From the NCBI GenBank assembly GCA_009694745.1, contig SHUF01000005.1, positions 35,541-99,540 on the forward strand: a stretch of 64,000 nt of DNA. Reading direction: 5' to 3'. A model generated the notes under the pieces. That model made no database searches and was not told the origin of the DNA. It saw only the letters and a list, made by a program, of their open reading frames with translations. Shown here piece by piece: positions 8,647 to 19,600 of the stretch. Position numbers and translations under genes: made by a program. The stretch comes from Acidobacteriota bacterium (GTDB lineage: Bacteria; Acidobacteriota; Vicinamibacteria; Vicinamibacterales; SCN-69-37). The number at the start of each line of letters is the position of its first letter. The first letter of the stretch is position 1.

Positions 8647-10947
8647 ATGTTTCGATCCCTCATTGTTTCGTGTCTGTTGGGCGCGGCGCTGGCGGCGTGG
8701 CCGTCGCGCGCGGCCGCGCAGATCACGATCGGTGGCTGCCAACTGGTGTTCACTGATGCCGGCGACTCCGCAGACAAGACCCGCCGGGAGCTGCGCGGCC
8801 GACCCGGAAATCCCGTTGAGATCCGATGCGGCGAAATGCTGCTGATTGCCGACGAGGTTGACCACCTCGTGATCGAAGACCGGTTGCTCACGCGTGGAAG
8901 CGTGGTATTCCAACAGGAGGGGACGCGAATTGCCGCAGACCGCGGTGAAATGAACCTCAAGACGCGCACCGGCTTCTTTGAGAACGCCAACGGCACGTTG
9001 CAGTTGACCGACCGCAAGATCGACAAGACACTGTTCGGGACGCAGGAACCCGAGGCAATCTTTTCGGCCAACCGCATTGAGAAGACTGGCCCCCGCACCT
9101 ACAAACTCACCAGCGCCGTATTTTCTGCGTGTGTGCAGCCCAATCGCCGCTGGGAGATTACGTCGAGCCACCTGACCTTCACCGTGGACAAGTACGCGAT
9201 CATGCGCGGCGCCGTCCTGAAGGTGAAGGAAGTCCCGATCCTCTATCTGCCGTTTTTTTATTACCCGATCCAAGAAGACAATCGCGCTACTGGATTCCTG
9301 ATGCCTTCCTACGGCTCGTCGTCGTTCCGGGGCTTCACGTTGAGCAACGCGTTTTTCTGGGCGATCAACCGCAGCCACGACGCCATGATTTACCACGACT
9401 GGTTTGCCAGCAGCGGACAGCAGTTCGGCGCGGACTACCGGTACGTGGCCGGCCCCAACTCACGGGGCGACGCAAGCGTGTCCACGATTCGCGAAAAGGA
9501 ACAGGTCGGCGTCAACGGAACGGTGACGTCAGCGGCGCGGCAATCGTTTGCGGTCCGCGGCAACATCTCGCAGACGCTGCCGGGCCGCATCCGCTTCCAG
9601 GCGCGCGCCGACTACTTCACCGACGTGACCGCGCAGCAGTTGTACCAGGTAGATTTGGCGGCGTTCTCACGACGATCGCGGTACTTCGGCGCCGATGCCA
9701 GCGGCAACTGGGGCCGCCTCAGGTTCTTCGCCCAGGCGGAACGCAGCGATGTGTTTTACGGTTCGTCGGCGGCCAGCAACCGATACAAGCCACGCGCCAG
9801 CCTCAGCATTTCCGAGGCCCCCATCGCGGGGACGAAGATTACACTTGGCGCCTCGCTCGATACGATCAACGCCGAACGATTCGACGACGTGGATCGGCCA
9901 GAGACACGGACGGCGGTCAAACGTCATGACGGACAAGTGACGCTCCGCATCCCGCTGGCGATCGGATCGGCCCTGACGTTTCGCGGCACCGTCACGGCAC
10001 GACGCACGGAGTGGAACACCTCGCGCGATCCGGTGACGGGCAAGTTCGTGGACACGCCGCTGAGACGCAATCTTCTCGAAATGCGTGGCCAGATGACCGG
10101 ACCGACCTTCACGCGAGTGTTCAACACACCCGGCAACGGGTTCTCCGACCGCTTCAAACACGTCATCGAACCGTCGGTGACAGTCACTCGAACCTCGGCG
10201 TTCGACCAATTCAGCCAGGTGGTGCAGTTCGACCATGTGGACACCATCCTTGGCGGCGACACGAAGGTGACCTACGGCATCGTGAACCGTCTGCTGGCCC
10301 GGGTGCAACAGGGGGAAGGACCGCGCACCGCGCGAGAGATCATGAACGTCGAGGTCAGCCAGACCTACTACAGCAACTCGCTCGGCGCGTCGTATGACCA
10401 GAACTACCAGTCGAGTTTTGGCAACTTGTATTACTACCAGGCGCCGCCCAGCAAGCTGTCGCCCTTGCGCGGCACCTTCAACTTCACGCCAACGGACGCG
10501 GTGGGCGGAAGATTCACGGTGGAGTACGACACCCAGTTTCGCGCGGTCCGCAATTACAGCGCGTCAGTGAATACCTCTGGCTCGGCCTTTGATCTGACAG
10601 CCAACTGGACGAAACGGCAGGTCATCCCCGGGCTGCAGGGATACAGCAACCCGTTGAACGCCGATCACTTCATCTCGGTTTCCTCACGCGCGAGGAAACC
10701 CAATGGCGGCGCGTCGTTCGGCTACAGCATGACCTACGATGTGTTGCGCGAACGCAGGCTGCAGCAGCGCATCGGCGCTGTGTACAATGCGCAATGCTGC
10801 GGCGTATCGGTGGATTATGCCGTGACCAACCTGAAGCACCTGGGATTGCAGAATGACCGGAAATTCAGCTTGTCGCTGACGCTGGCCGGTGTCGGGTCGT
10901 TCTCAAACCTGCTGGGCGCGTTCGGAAACAACGAGATTGAGCGATGA
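8647..10947 (+). CDS. lptD: LPS-assembly protein LptD (OstA)
   Basis: Signal peptide MFRSLIVSCLLGAALAAWPSRAAAQ; PILYLPFFYYPI..DNRATGFLMPSYGSSSFRGFTLSNAFFWAINRSHDA; long beta-rich C-terminus. Track ORF 8428 is over-extended. Confidence 0.92.
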   Translation: MFRSLIVSCLLGAALAAWPSRAAAQITIGGCQLVFTDAGDSADKTRRELRGRPGNPVEIRCGEMLLIADEVDHLVIEDRLLTRGSVVFQQEGTRIAADRGEMNLKTRTGFFENANGTLQLTDRKIDKTLFGTQEPEAIFSANRIEKTGPRTYKLTSAVFSACVQPNRRWEITSSHLTFTVDKYAIMRGAVLKVKEVPILYLPFFYYPIQEDNRATGFLMPSYGSSSFRGFTLSNAFFWAINRSHDAMIYHDWFASSGQQFGADYRYVAGPNSRGDASVSTIREKEQVGVNGTVTSAARQSFAVRGNISQTLPGRIRFQARADYFTDVTAQQLYQVDLAAFSRRSRYFGADASGNWGRLRFFAQAERSDVFYGSSAASNRYKPRASLSISEAPIAGTKITLGASLDTINAERFDDVDRPETRTAVKRHDGQVTLRIPLAIGSALTFRGTVTARRTEWNTSRDPVTGKFVDTPLRRNLLEMRGQMTGPTFTRVFNTPGNGFSDRFKHVIEPSVTVTRTSAFDQFSQVVQFDHVDTILGGDTKVTYGIVNRLLARVQQGEGPRTAREIMNVEVSQTYYSNSLGASYDQNYQSSFGNLYYYQAPPSKLSPLRGTFNFTPTDAVGGRFTVEYDTQFRAVRNYSASVNTSGSAFDLTANWTKRQVIPGLQGYSNPLNADHFISVSSRARKPNGGASFGYSMTYDVLRERRLQQRIGAVYNAQCCGVSVDYAVTNLKHLGLQNDRKFSLSLTLAGVGSFSNLLGAFGNNEIER

Positions 10948-11963
10948 TACGAGTGCTTGTCACCGGCGGCGCCGGTTTTATCGGTTCCAACTTTGTGCGA
11001 TGGGCGCATGATGCCCACCCCGACTGGCACATCACGACCCTCGACAAGCTGACCTATGCCGGCCGGATCGAAAACCTCGCCGAGGTCATCGAGAGTCCGC
11101 GCCATCAGTTTGTGCACGGCGACATCGCCGATGCCGCCGTGGCCGCCCCCCTGGTCCGTGGGAAGGAACTTCTGGTGCACTTCGCCGCAGAAACACATGT
11201 GGACCGTTCCATCCAGTCGGCGGCCGACTTCATCACGACCGATGTGATCGGCACGTTCGTGCTCCTCGAAGCGGCGCGACAGGCGCCGGCGCTGCGCCGG
11301 TTCATCCAAATCTCCACCGATGAGGTGTACGGCAGCGTGCCCGAAGGCGCCAGTACGGAAACCGACGAACTGCGCCCACGCAATCCCTATTCGGCCAGCA
11401 AGGCCGGCGCCGATCGGCTGGCGTACAGCTACTGGGCCACGTACGACGTGCCCGTGATTGTGACGCGCGCGTCGAACAACTACGGGCGCAATCAGTTTCC
11501 CGAGAAAGTCATCCCGCTCTTCGTGACCAACGCCATCGACAACATCGCCCTGCCCCTGTACGGCGATGGTCTGAACGTGCGCGACTGGCTCCACGTGGAT
11601 GACCATTGCCGCGCCATCGACCTGGTCATCGAACGAGGCACCAACGGCGAGGTCTACAACATAGGCGGCGGCAATGAGGTCAGGAATGTCGATCTGACCA
11701 AACGCATCCTCGACTTGACGGGCCGGCCGGGTTCGCTGATTCGGCCGGTGGCCGATCGCCCGGGTCACGATCGCCGCTACGCGCTGGACACCTCGAAGCT
11801 TCGCCAACTCGGTTGGACCCCGGCGGTCGAGTTCGAAGAAGGCCTGGCCGCCACGGTGGATTGGTACCGCCAGAACGAGTCGTGGTGGCGGCCGATCAAA
11901 GAGAAGGACCAGGCCTTCCGCGACTACTACAAGACCCAGTACGGCAACCGCGCAGGCGCGTAA
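10944..11963 (+). CDS. rfbB: dTDP-glucose 4,6-dehydratase
   Basis: VTGGAGFIGSNFVRW, HFAAETHVDRSI, STDEVYGSVPEG, YSASKAGADRL; ATGA overlap with lptD. Confidence 0.94.
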   Translation: MIRVLVTGGAGFIGSNFVRWAHDAHPDWHITTLDKLTYAGRIENLAEVIESPRHQFVHGDIADAAVAAPLVRGKELLVHFAAETHVDRSIQSAADFITTDVIGTFVLLEAARQAPALRRFIQISTDEVYGSVPEGASTETDELRPRNPYSASKAGADRLAYSYWATYDVPVIVTRASNNYGRNQFPEKVIPLFVTNAIDNIALPLYGDGLNVRDWLHVDDHCRAIDLVIERGTNGEVYNIGGGNEVRNVDLTKRILDLTGRPGSLIRPVADRPGHDRRYALDTSKLRQLGWTPAVEFEEGLAATVDWYRQNESWWRPIKEKDQAFRDYYKTQYGNRAGA

Positions 11964-12896
11964 TTGGCGATGACGGGCCAGCCGACTCTGGTGACCGGTG
12001 CCGCGGGATTTGCGGGGCGACACCTGGTGGCCCATCTCCGCGCCACCGCCCCCGAACGGCCTCTGCTGGCGTGGGTGCGCAGTCAGGTGGACATCACCGA
12101 CAGGGAGGCGGTGAGGAACGCCGTGGCCGAGGCGCGGCCCACCCGCATCGTGCATCTGGCCGGCTCGCCGCACGTGGGTGACTCATGGCGCAGTTCCCTG
12201 CTGCCGCTGCAGACCAACGTGCTTGGCACCCACTACCTCCTTGAAGCGGTACGCCAGCACTGCCCCGATTGCCGGATCGTCGTCGTCACGTCGGCGATGA
12301 TCTACCGCACCTCGGATGCGGCGCTTGACGAGGACGCCCCACTCGAGCCGTCGAGCCCCTACGGACTGTCGAAGCTGGCGCAAGACCAGCTCGCGCTCAT
12401 CGCGGCCAGGAATGACGGCCTGCATGTGGTGGTGGCGCGGCCGTTTAATCACATCGGGCCGCACCAGAATTCCAGCTTCGCGCTGTCCAGTTTTGCCCGG
12501 CAGATCGCGCTCATCGAAGCCGGCCTCGTACCGCCAGAGATTCATGTGGGCAATCTCGACGCCGAGCGCGACTTCACCGATGTCCGCGACGTGGCGGATG
12601 CCTATGCGCGGTTGCTTGATGCCGGCCAGCCCGGACGTGTCTACAACATCTGCTCCGACACGCCCCATCGCATTGCTGATCTACTCAACCGGCTGATCGC
12701 CATCGCCCACGTGCCGGTCACGCTTGCGACCGACCCCGCGCGGCTGCGCCCGAGTGACCAGCTGCGCATGGTGGGCAGCAGCGCGCGGATTCGCACCGAA
12801 CTGGGCTGGCGGCCGAAATGGTCGATCGACGACACGCTGGCCGATCTCCTCCGGTGGTGGCGCGCCGAAGTGGTCGCCGGCCGCGCCACGGCCTGA
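11964..12896 (+). CDS. GDP-mannose 4,6-dehydratase / GDP-4-keto-6-deoxymannose reductase-like SDR
   Basis: VTGAAGFAGRHLVAHL, HLAGSPHVGDSW, SPYGLSKLAQDQ, RPFNHIGPHQ; adjoins rfbB. Confidence 0.85.
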   Translation: MAMTGQPTLVTGAAGFAGRHLVAHLRATAPERPLLAWVRSQVDITDREAVRNAVAEARPTRIVHLAGSPHVGDSWRSSLLPLQTNVLGTHYLLEAVRQHCPDCRIVVVTSAMIYRTSDAALDEDAPLEPSSPYGLSKLAQDQLALIAARNDGLHVVVARPFNHIGPHQNSSFALSSFARQIALIEAGLVPPEIHVGNLDAERDFTDVRDVADAYARLLDAGQPGRVYNICSDTPHRIADLLNRLIAIAHVPVTLATDPARLRPSDQLRMVGSSARIRTELGWRPKWSIDDTLADLLRWWRAEVVAGRATA

Positions 12897-12908
12897 CACA
12901 GCCGCCGC

Positions 12909-14222
12909 ATGGAGGTCAGCCGCCAGTTGTTGCATATCGGCGTCGGAGCGTTCGCGCTACTGCTGCGCGATCTCACATGGCCCCAGGCCGTGGCACTGGC
13001 CTCGATCGCTATCGTGTTCAACGCCTTCGTGCTCCCCAGCCTTGCACCCGGCGTCTTTCGCGACACCGATCGCGGCCGTCGCTGGACCTCGGGCATCGTT
13101 TTATACCCAATAGGCGTGCTGGCATTGCTGCTCCTGTTTCCAGCGCGCCTCGATCTGGTGGCCACCACCTGGGCGATCCTGGCGGCGGGCGACGGCATGG
13201 CGACACTTGTCGGCGCGCACGTACGCACCAGCGCACTGCCGTGGAATCGCGAGAAGTCGGTGGGCGGACTCGTGGCGTTTCTCCTCTTCGGCGGCACAGC
13301 CGCTGCAGGCATGACGTGGTGGTCAGCGTCGACTCCCCCGGACGCCTGGCTGTTCGTAGCGCCAATCGCGGCGGCCGTCCTCGCGGGTTTCGCCGAGACT
13401 GCGCCCATCACCCTCGATGACAACATCACAGTGCCGGCCATGGCGGCTGCGGTCCTCTGGAGCATGAGTGACATGACGCCCGAGGTGCTCCGCGGGCATC
13501 TGGCGGCACAGGGGCCTGCAACCATGGCCCTGGTGGCGTTGAACGCGGCCGTCGCCGCCGCGGGCTGGGCCGCACGCATGGTCACAGGGGCCGGCGCCGT
13601 CACTGGCGCCTGCATCGGCGGAGTGATGATCGTCGGCAGCGGCGTCGCGGGGTGGACGATGCTGATGGCGACATTCCTCGCCGCGTCGCTCGCCACACGC
13701 GTGGGGCATAGCCGCAAAGCGCGCGCGGGCATCGCCGAAGATCGAGGGGGCCGCCGCGGTCCAGGCAACGCGATCGCCAATACGGGCGTCGCGGCATGGG
13801 CTGCCCTGATCGCCGCCGGGTCGGCAAACCCCACAATCGCGCATTTGGCGCTGGTGGCCGCACTGGCGACGGCCGGCAGTGACACAGTGGCGAGCGAGGT
13901 GGGCAAAGCCTGGGGACGCACGACGTGGCTCCTGACCTCACTGAAGCGCGTGGCGCCCGGAACTACAGGAGCCATTTCCCTCGAAGGCACTGCGGCCGGC
14001 ATCCTGTCGTCGGCGCTGCTTGCGGGGATCGGCGCCTGGGTCGGCCTCATTTCCGCAGGCGCCGTGCCGCTCGTCATCGTGGCGGCAAACGCGGCGTCGC
14101 TCATGGAAGGTGTAATCGGCGCCACGATGGAGGCTCGGGGTATGCTGACCAACGACGTCGTCAATTTCGTGAACTCCGCGATGGGCGCGGGTGTGGCGAT
14201 GCTGGCCTGGTCACTCTTTTAA
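12909..14222 (+). CDS. Fusion of CTP-dependent phytol/dolichol kinase-like domain and DUF92/TMEM19 domain
   Basis: N-term RQLLHIGVGAFALLL...WAILAAGDGMATLVGAHV...PWNREKSVGGLVAFLLFG; C-term RKARAGIAEDRGGRRGPGNAIANTGVAA...GSDTVASEVGKAWG...GTTGAISLEGTAAGILSS...NDVVNFVNSAMGAG (DUF92 signature). Confidence 0.8.
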   Translation: MEVSRQLLHIGVGAFALLLRDLTWPQAVALASIAIVFNAFVLPSLAPGVFRDTDRGRRWTSGIVLYPIGVLALLLLFPARLDLVATTWAILAAGDGMATLVGAHVRTSALPWNREKSVGGLVAFLLFGGTAAAGMTWWSASTPPDAWLFVAPIAAAVLAGFAETAPITLDDNITVPAMAAAVLWSMSDMTPEVLRGHLAAQGPATMALVALNAAVAAAGWAARMVTGAGAVTGACIGGVMIVGSGVAGWTMLMATFLAASLATRVGHSRKARAGIAEDRGGRRGPGNAIANTGVAAWAALIAAGSANPTIAHLALVAALATAGSDTVASEVGKAWGRTTWLLTSLKRVAPGTTGAISLEGTAAGILSSALLAGIGAWVGLISAGAVPLVIVAANAASLMEGVIGATMEARGMLTNDVVNFVNSAMGAGVAMLAWSLF

Positions 14223-14228
14223 CCTGCG

Positions 14229-15137
14229 ATGGCGGACTGGCGCACCTATTCGGATCTGGCCCGGCCCTTCACGCTGGTCGCACCCGCGCTGGGGTTCTTT
14301 TCTGGCGCGGTCACGGCGATTGGCGCAGCGCCCCAGGAAGCGTGGAGCCTGGAACTGCTCGTGCCGGCCATTACCGGCGCCGTCATGGCCGCGGTCTTCA
14401 ACGCCGGCAGTAACGCCCTGAACCAGATCTATGATCTGGAGATCGATCGCGTCAACAAGCCGAAACGGCCGCTCACCTCTGGCCGGATGACCATCCGTCA
14501 GGCCTGGTGGTTTACGGGAGTCGCCTACGCGCTGACGTTGCTGCTCGCCTGGCTTGTGGCGCCAGGTGGACGCCATGAGTGTTTCTGGATCGTGGCGGTC
14601 GCGGTCGTGGCGACGATTATTTACTCCGTACCGCCGTTGCGCACCAAGCAGCGCGGCATGTGGGCCAACGTCACGATCGCCATTCCGCGCGGTGTCCTGC
14701 TCAAAGTGGCGGGCTGGTCTGCGGTCAAGTCGGCGATGGGCCTGGAGCCGTGGTTCATCGGCGGCATTTTCGGACTGTTCCTGCTCGGCGCATCAACGAC
14801 CAAGGACTTTGCCGATATGGCCGGCGACGCACGCGGTGGCTGTCGCACGCTGCCCATCATCCACGGCGCCAAGAAAGCCGCATGGCTGATCTCGCCGTCC
14901 TTCGTGCTGCCGTTCCTGATGATCAACCTCGGCACCTGGCTGGGTATCCTGACCGGGCAGGTGGTGCTGTTGCACGCGCTCGGCGCAGGCATGGCCCTGT
15001 ACGGCGCCTACGTCTGCTACCTCATGCTGCGCCGGCCCGAAGAGCTCGCCACGGACGAAAACCACGTCTCGTGGGCGCACATGTATCGAATGATGTTCGC
15101 GCTCCAGATCGGCTTCGCGCTGGCCTATGTACTCTAG
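14229..15137 (+). CDS. UbiA-family prenyltransferase
   Basis: NALNQIYDLEIDRVNKPKRPLTSGRMT (NxxxDxxxD) and second Asp motif KDFADMAGDARGGCRTLP; multiple TMs. Confidence 0.88.
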   Translation: MADWRTYSDLARPFTLVAPALGFFSGAVTAIGAAPQEAWSLELLVPAITGAVMAAVFNAGSNALNQIYDLEIDRVNKPKRPLTSGRMTIRQAWWFTGVAYALTLLLAWLVAPGGRHECFWIVAVAVVATIIYSVPPLRTKQRGMWANVTIAIPRGVLLKVAGWSAVKSAMGLEPWFIGGIFGLFLLGASTTKDFADMAGDARGGCRTLPIIHGAKKAAWLISPSFVLPFLMINLGTWLGILTGQVVLLHALGAGMALYGAYVCYLMLRRPEELATDENHVSWAHMYRMMFALQIGFALAYVL

Positions 15138-15973
15138 GCGCCGAATTGCAGGCGCATGAGCGCGTCCACGCGCGCCTGGGTGGGCGGATGGGTGGAGAAC
15201 AGCGAACTGAACCCTTTGCCCGTCAGGGGCGACACGATGAACATGTGCGCCGTGGCCTGGTTGGCGTCCATGGGAATCTGCTTCGAACCGGCTTCCAGGC
15301 GCTTGAGGGCCTGGGCGAGGCCGAGGGGCGATCCGGCGATTTGCGCGCCTGTGCGATCGGCCACAAACTCCCGCGAACGAGACACCGCCATCTGAATCAG
15401 CGACGCGGCAATCGGCGCCAGGAGCATTGTGGCAATCAGCGCGATTGGGCTCGGACCGTTCTCGCGGTCGCGGCCGCCGCCAAAGAACATCGCAAACTGC
15501 GCCAGCATGGTGATGGCGGCACCGATGGTGGCCGCCACACTGCTGATCAGGATGTCGCGGTTCTTCACGTGGGCAAGCTCGTGCGCCATCACACCTTCAA
15601 GCTCGCTGTCAGACAGGAGCCGCATGATGCCTTCGGTGGCCGCGACGGCCGCGTGCTGCGGATTCCGCCCGGTGGCAAACGCGTTCGGAGACATGTCGGG
15701 AATCACGTAGACCTTGGGCATGGGCAGTTCCGCGCGGCGGGCCAAACGGGCGGTCATGTCGTACAACCGGTGCCCGGCCGACACTTCCTGCGCGCGATAC
15801 ATCTTCAGCACGATCTTGTCGGAAAACCAGTAGCTGCCGATGTTCATGACCACGGCAATGCCAAACGCGATCACTAGGCCGGACTGTCCGCCCAGAACCG
15901 TACCCACGGTCAGGAACAAGCCACTCAACGCGCCCAGCAACACGACCGTCTTCAAACCACTCATGTGTGCCAC
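15134..15973 (-). CDS. htpX: Zinc metalloprotease HtpX
   Basis: GVMAHELAHVKNRDILISSVAATIGAA; NAFATGRNPQHAAVAATEGI; FSTHPPTQARVDALM. Confidence 0.95.
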   Translation of the reverse strand: MAHMSGLKTVVLLGALSGLFLTVGTVLGGQSGLVIAFGIAVVMNIGSYWFSDKIVLKMYRAQEVSAGHRLYDMTARLARRAELPMPKVYVIPDMSPNAFATGRNPQHAAVAATEGIMRLLSDSELEGVMAHELAHVKNRDILISSVAATIGAAITMLAQFAMFFGGGRDRENGPSPIALIATMLLAPIAASLIQMAVSRSREFVADRTGAQIAGSPLGLAQALKRLEAGSKQIPMDANQATAHMFIVSPLTGKGFSSLFSTHPPTQARVDALMRLQFGA

Positions 15974-16052
15974 TCTCCCAGTTGGTGTAGAGCTTCAATT
16001 ATGCCACGAGGGCCAAACCGGCCCTGACGGCGTCTTGTTATAATGGCTCCGA

Positions 16053-16532
16053 ATGCGGATGACACGTTTCATCGCCTGGCTGTTCGCGGCGGCTTGTGTC
16101 GTGTCGGGTGGGGTGCGCACGAGCGCGCAGGTGCCGGTCCCGTTCCCGGGCGCCGGCCGTGGCGCGGCAGTGGTGCAGACGGCGCCCGATCTATCTGCGG
16201 GAGTGCCGCTGTATCCAGCCGCGCAGTTTCTTGAGACGTTTGATGCCGGCAAGGGCCAGCAGTACCACCTGTATGGCACCGACGCGCCGTTCGCGGAGAT
16301 CGTGACCTATTACAAGACCACACTCAAGAACAGCGGCCGCGTGATCTTCCAGGGGCCGCTCATGCACCAGTTCGACCTCGGCCGGTTCCAGGAAGACGCG
16401 ATGGCGTATCCGCCGAGTGTGGTGGTGAAGGACTACACGTGGAACGGGCAGACGGGCTACCTGCATGTGGCTGGCTCGACCAGCACCCGCTACAAAACGA
16501 TCATCCAGATCGTCAAGCCTCCCGAGCGCTAG
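16053..16532 (+). CDS. Secreted hypothetical protein
   Basis: Signal peptide MRMTRFIAWLFAAACVVSGGVRTSAQ; TATAAT at 16039-16044. Confidence 0.75.
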   Translation: MRMTRFIAWLFAAACVVSGGVRTSAQVPVPFPGAGRGAAVVQTAPDLSAGVPLYPAAQFLETFDAGKGQQYHLYGTDAPFAEIVTYYKTTLKNSGRVIFQGPLMHQFDLGRFQEDAMAYPPSVVVKDYTWNGQTGYLHVAGSTSTRYKTIIQIVKPPER

Positions 16533-16569
16533 GAGGTCGCGGCGGCTGTCCGGGAACCGGCCTGTTGCC

Positions 16570-16597
16570 GGGAGCGCAGGACATCCGCCTGCGCCCC
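16570..16597. other. GC-rich hairpin GGG-a-GCGCAGG-acatccg-CCTGCGC-CCC between convergent genes
   Basis: 7-bp perfect stem (16574-16580/16588-16594) extended by GGG/CCC; no T-tract. Confidence 0.5.
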
Positions 16598-16688
16598 CGA
16601 AGCCGGCCGGACAACCCAGCCGCGAACAGTGTAATCATGACCCGGACGCATGACGCCGGGGTGTCGAATGGGACACGCGCCCGTTAAA

Positions 16689-19600
16689 TCAGAATCGGAC
16701 CTGCACGCCCAGCTGCAGCTGCCTCGGGTCGTAGGTGGACGTAATGGTGCCGAACCCTGCCGCGCTGCGATTGCCATTGGGCGCGCGAAAGTTCGCGCGG
16801 TTCATCAGGTTGAACACCTCCAGGCGGAACTCCATCTGGCTCGCCCGCCACGGCAGCGTCACATTCTTCGACAGCGCCATGTCGATCTGCCAGACGAGGG
16901 GCCCGCGCACGTTGTTGCGCGGCGCGTTCCCGAACGGCTGGCTCGGGTCTGTGGGAATCACCACCGCGTCCTTGCTGAACCAGTTCGTGATGGACCGCTG
17001 GCCTTCAGACACCATCGGATCCCCGACCAGGTTTGGCCGATAGATGTTGGCTCCGCGGAAGTCCTGCTGGATGCCAGACACCGCGAACGCCGTGCCGGCC
17101 GTGTAGGTGAACGTCACCGGGTCGCCGGCATACACGCTGTTGATGGCCGCGAGCTGCCATCCACCGAGCAGCACATCCAGGGCTGGTGAGATGCCGCCCA
17201 GGAAGCGCCGGCCACGACCCACCGGCAGTTCCCACACCAGACTGGTCGTGCTGTTAAAGGGCTGGTGATATCCCGAGAGGCCGTAATCGGCGTCCATGTT
17301 GTAGAAGTCCTGGGGCGCTGGTGCGTTGCCGTTGGCGTTTTCAAGCGAACCCGCGCCGTTGTCCTTGCTCTCAGAAAGCGTCAGCGAACTAAGGAACATC
17401 AAACCGCCACGGGCGCGCCATTCGAGCTTGGCCTGCAGGGCCTTGTAGGCCGAACGTCCGCCGTTGAAGGCATAGGTGCGAACTGCGAAATCGGCCGCCG
17501 CGCCTGGAGCGGAATGGTGCCGGCGGCATTGTTCGGCGTCGCCTGGTTGAAGTTGGCAAACAGCAGCAGACCGTCGGCCTTGTTGCCCACGTACGCGAGG
17601 TCCACCACCACGTTGCGGAACAACTCGCGCTGGACAGACACATGCCAGCTCTGGACACGGCTGGAACGGTAGTCCTCAGGCATGTAGGTGATGTTGGCGG
17701 CCAGAGGATTGAACTTGCTCGGGTCGGTCAGGTCCGCCGGGTACCCCTGCTGTGTGGTCCGGAACGTCGAATCCAGAGCGTTCCCCTGCACCACCACTGC
17801 GTTCACCACCTGCGGGCCGTTCATGGGCAGGATGTTGGCGCCGCCCTCACGATGGAAGTGCACGTAGCTGATGCCATAGCCACCTCGGAACACCGTTTCG
17901 GGTGTGAGCGTGTACGCAAGACCCAGGCGAGGCCCGAAGTTGTTCCGGTCGGGATTGATCGTGGACCGGTCCTTCAGGTTGCCGTCGCGGGCCACCACCA
18001 TCTTCAGGCCGGCGGGATCAAAATTCGAGAGCACGTTGTTCTTCTCCCACATCGACGTGGCGTACTCGTACCTGAGACCGAGGTTGACGGTCAGGCGGTC
18101 GTTGACGCGAATGTCATCCTGGGCATACAGGAAGTGTATGTTCTGGCGCATGTCCGCCACCAGGATGTTGCTGAGCGCGAAGGTGCCCCGCATCCCGAAC
18201 ATGAAGTCGGCCAGGTTGTACACGTTGTTGGCCGCCGCACCGGTGGGACGAGAGAACTGGCTCGCGTACTGGTCGCGGCCGTACAACGGATTGACGTCCT
18301 GCACCTGCGTCTGGATGTGCTGGAACTCATACCCGGCCTTGGCGGAGTGCCGGCCCCAGCTGCGGGTGTAGTTGATTTTCGGATTAAAAACCGTCGGCCA
18401 CTGCCACTGCGGATTGGTCGCCTGGCGGCCCAGGGTGGTGTAGCCCGTGATGAGCTGCGACGGCAGGCCCCCGGCGACCCGTGGATCGGTCGGCAGGCCG
18501 CTGATGCCGTACGCGTCAAGCGCGGACGCCGATCCCAGCGCCGGGGGATTCTTGCCGGCCTCGGTCCGCGACCACCCCAAACGGAACTCGAGCAGCGAAC
18601 TGCTGTCCACCACGTACGTTGACCCTACGGCAATCTGGAGGTTGTCCGCATACGTGGTGCCATTCCCGTCGCCCCCGGATGGTCCGGGTATTCCTGCCTG
18701 ATCCAGGACCTCAGATGATCGCCAACCGAACCTGCCAAACGACGTCCAGTTCGGGTTGATCACCACATCAATCATGCCGCCAGCCTTGTTGCTGACTGTC
18801 TTCTGGGTGGTCAGCGCCACGTAGTTGTTGGCCGTGCCCGACGAGGTGGGCTCGGGAAGATCCCGCAAGACCTTGGCGGCAAACGCCGACATCGGCACCG
18901 GCGTGCCGGCCGGGTACACCTGGCCTGTCTGCGGATGACGAACCGCCACGCTAAACACACCGTCCCTCTGCGCCATCGTCGGAATCGTCGAGGTGGACAC
19001 GGTCGTGCGGTTCTGGCGCAAGCCCTCAAAGTCACCGAAAAAAAACGCCCGGTTCCTCGCCAGTGGGCCACCGATGACGCCGCCGAACTGATTACGGTCG
19101 AAGGTGGGCGCCTGCCCGGTGGCGGGCTTGAAATAGCCCTCGGACGTCAGCGAGCTGTCCCGAAAACACTCCCATGCGCCCAGATGAAACTGGTTGTTGC
19201 CGCTGCGATACGCGACGTTGACGGTGGCGCCGGCCGCACGTCCGTACTCGGCACTCATGTTGTTGGTCACCACCTGGAACTCACCGACCGCGTCAGGCGC
19301 GGGCTGCATGACCTGATTCGAGAATCCCTGGTTGCTGGTACCATACGCGTTGTTGTCCACACCATCAATGAAGAAGTTGTTGAAGGTGCTGCGCAACCCG
19401 TTCACGTTGAAGGATCCTTCGCGGGATGAGGCGAGTGCCGACGGCCGCACGCCGGTGGTCAGAAGCGCAAGGGCGGAATACTCACGATTGATGACGGGCA
19501 GTTTCTGCAGGTCGGCGCCCCGAATCGTCTGGCCGCGCTGGCTGGTGTCCGTGTCGAGCACGTCGGTGCCCGCGCTCACGGTGACGGTCTCCGATAACAC

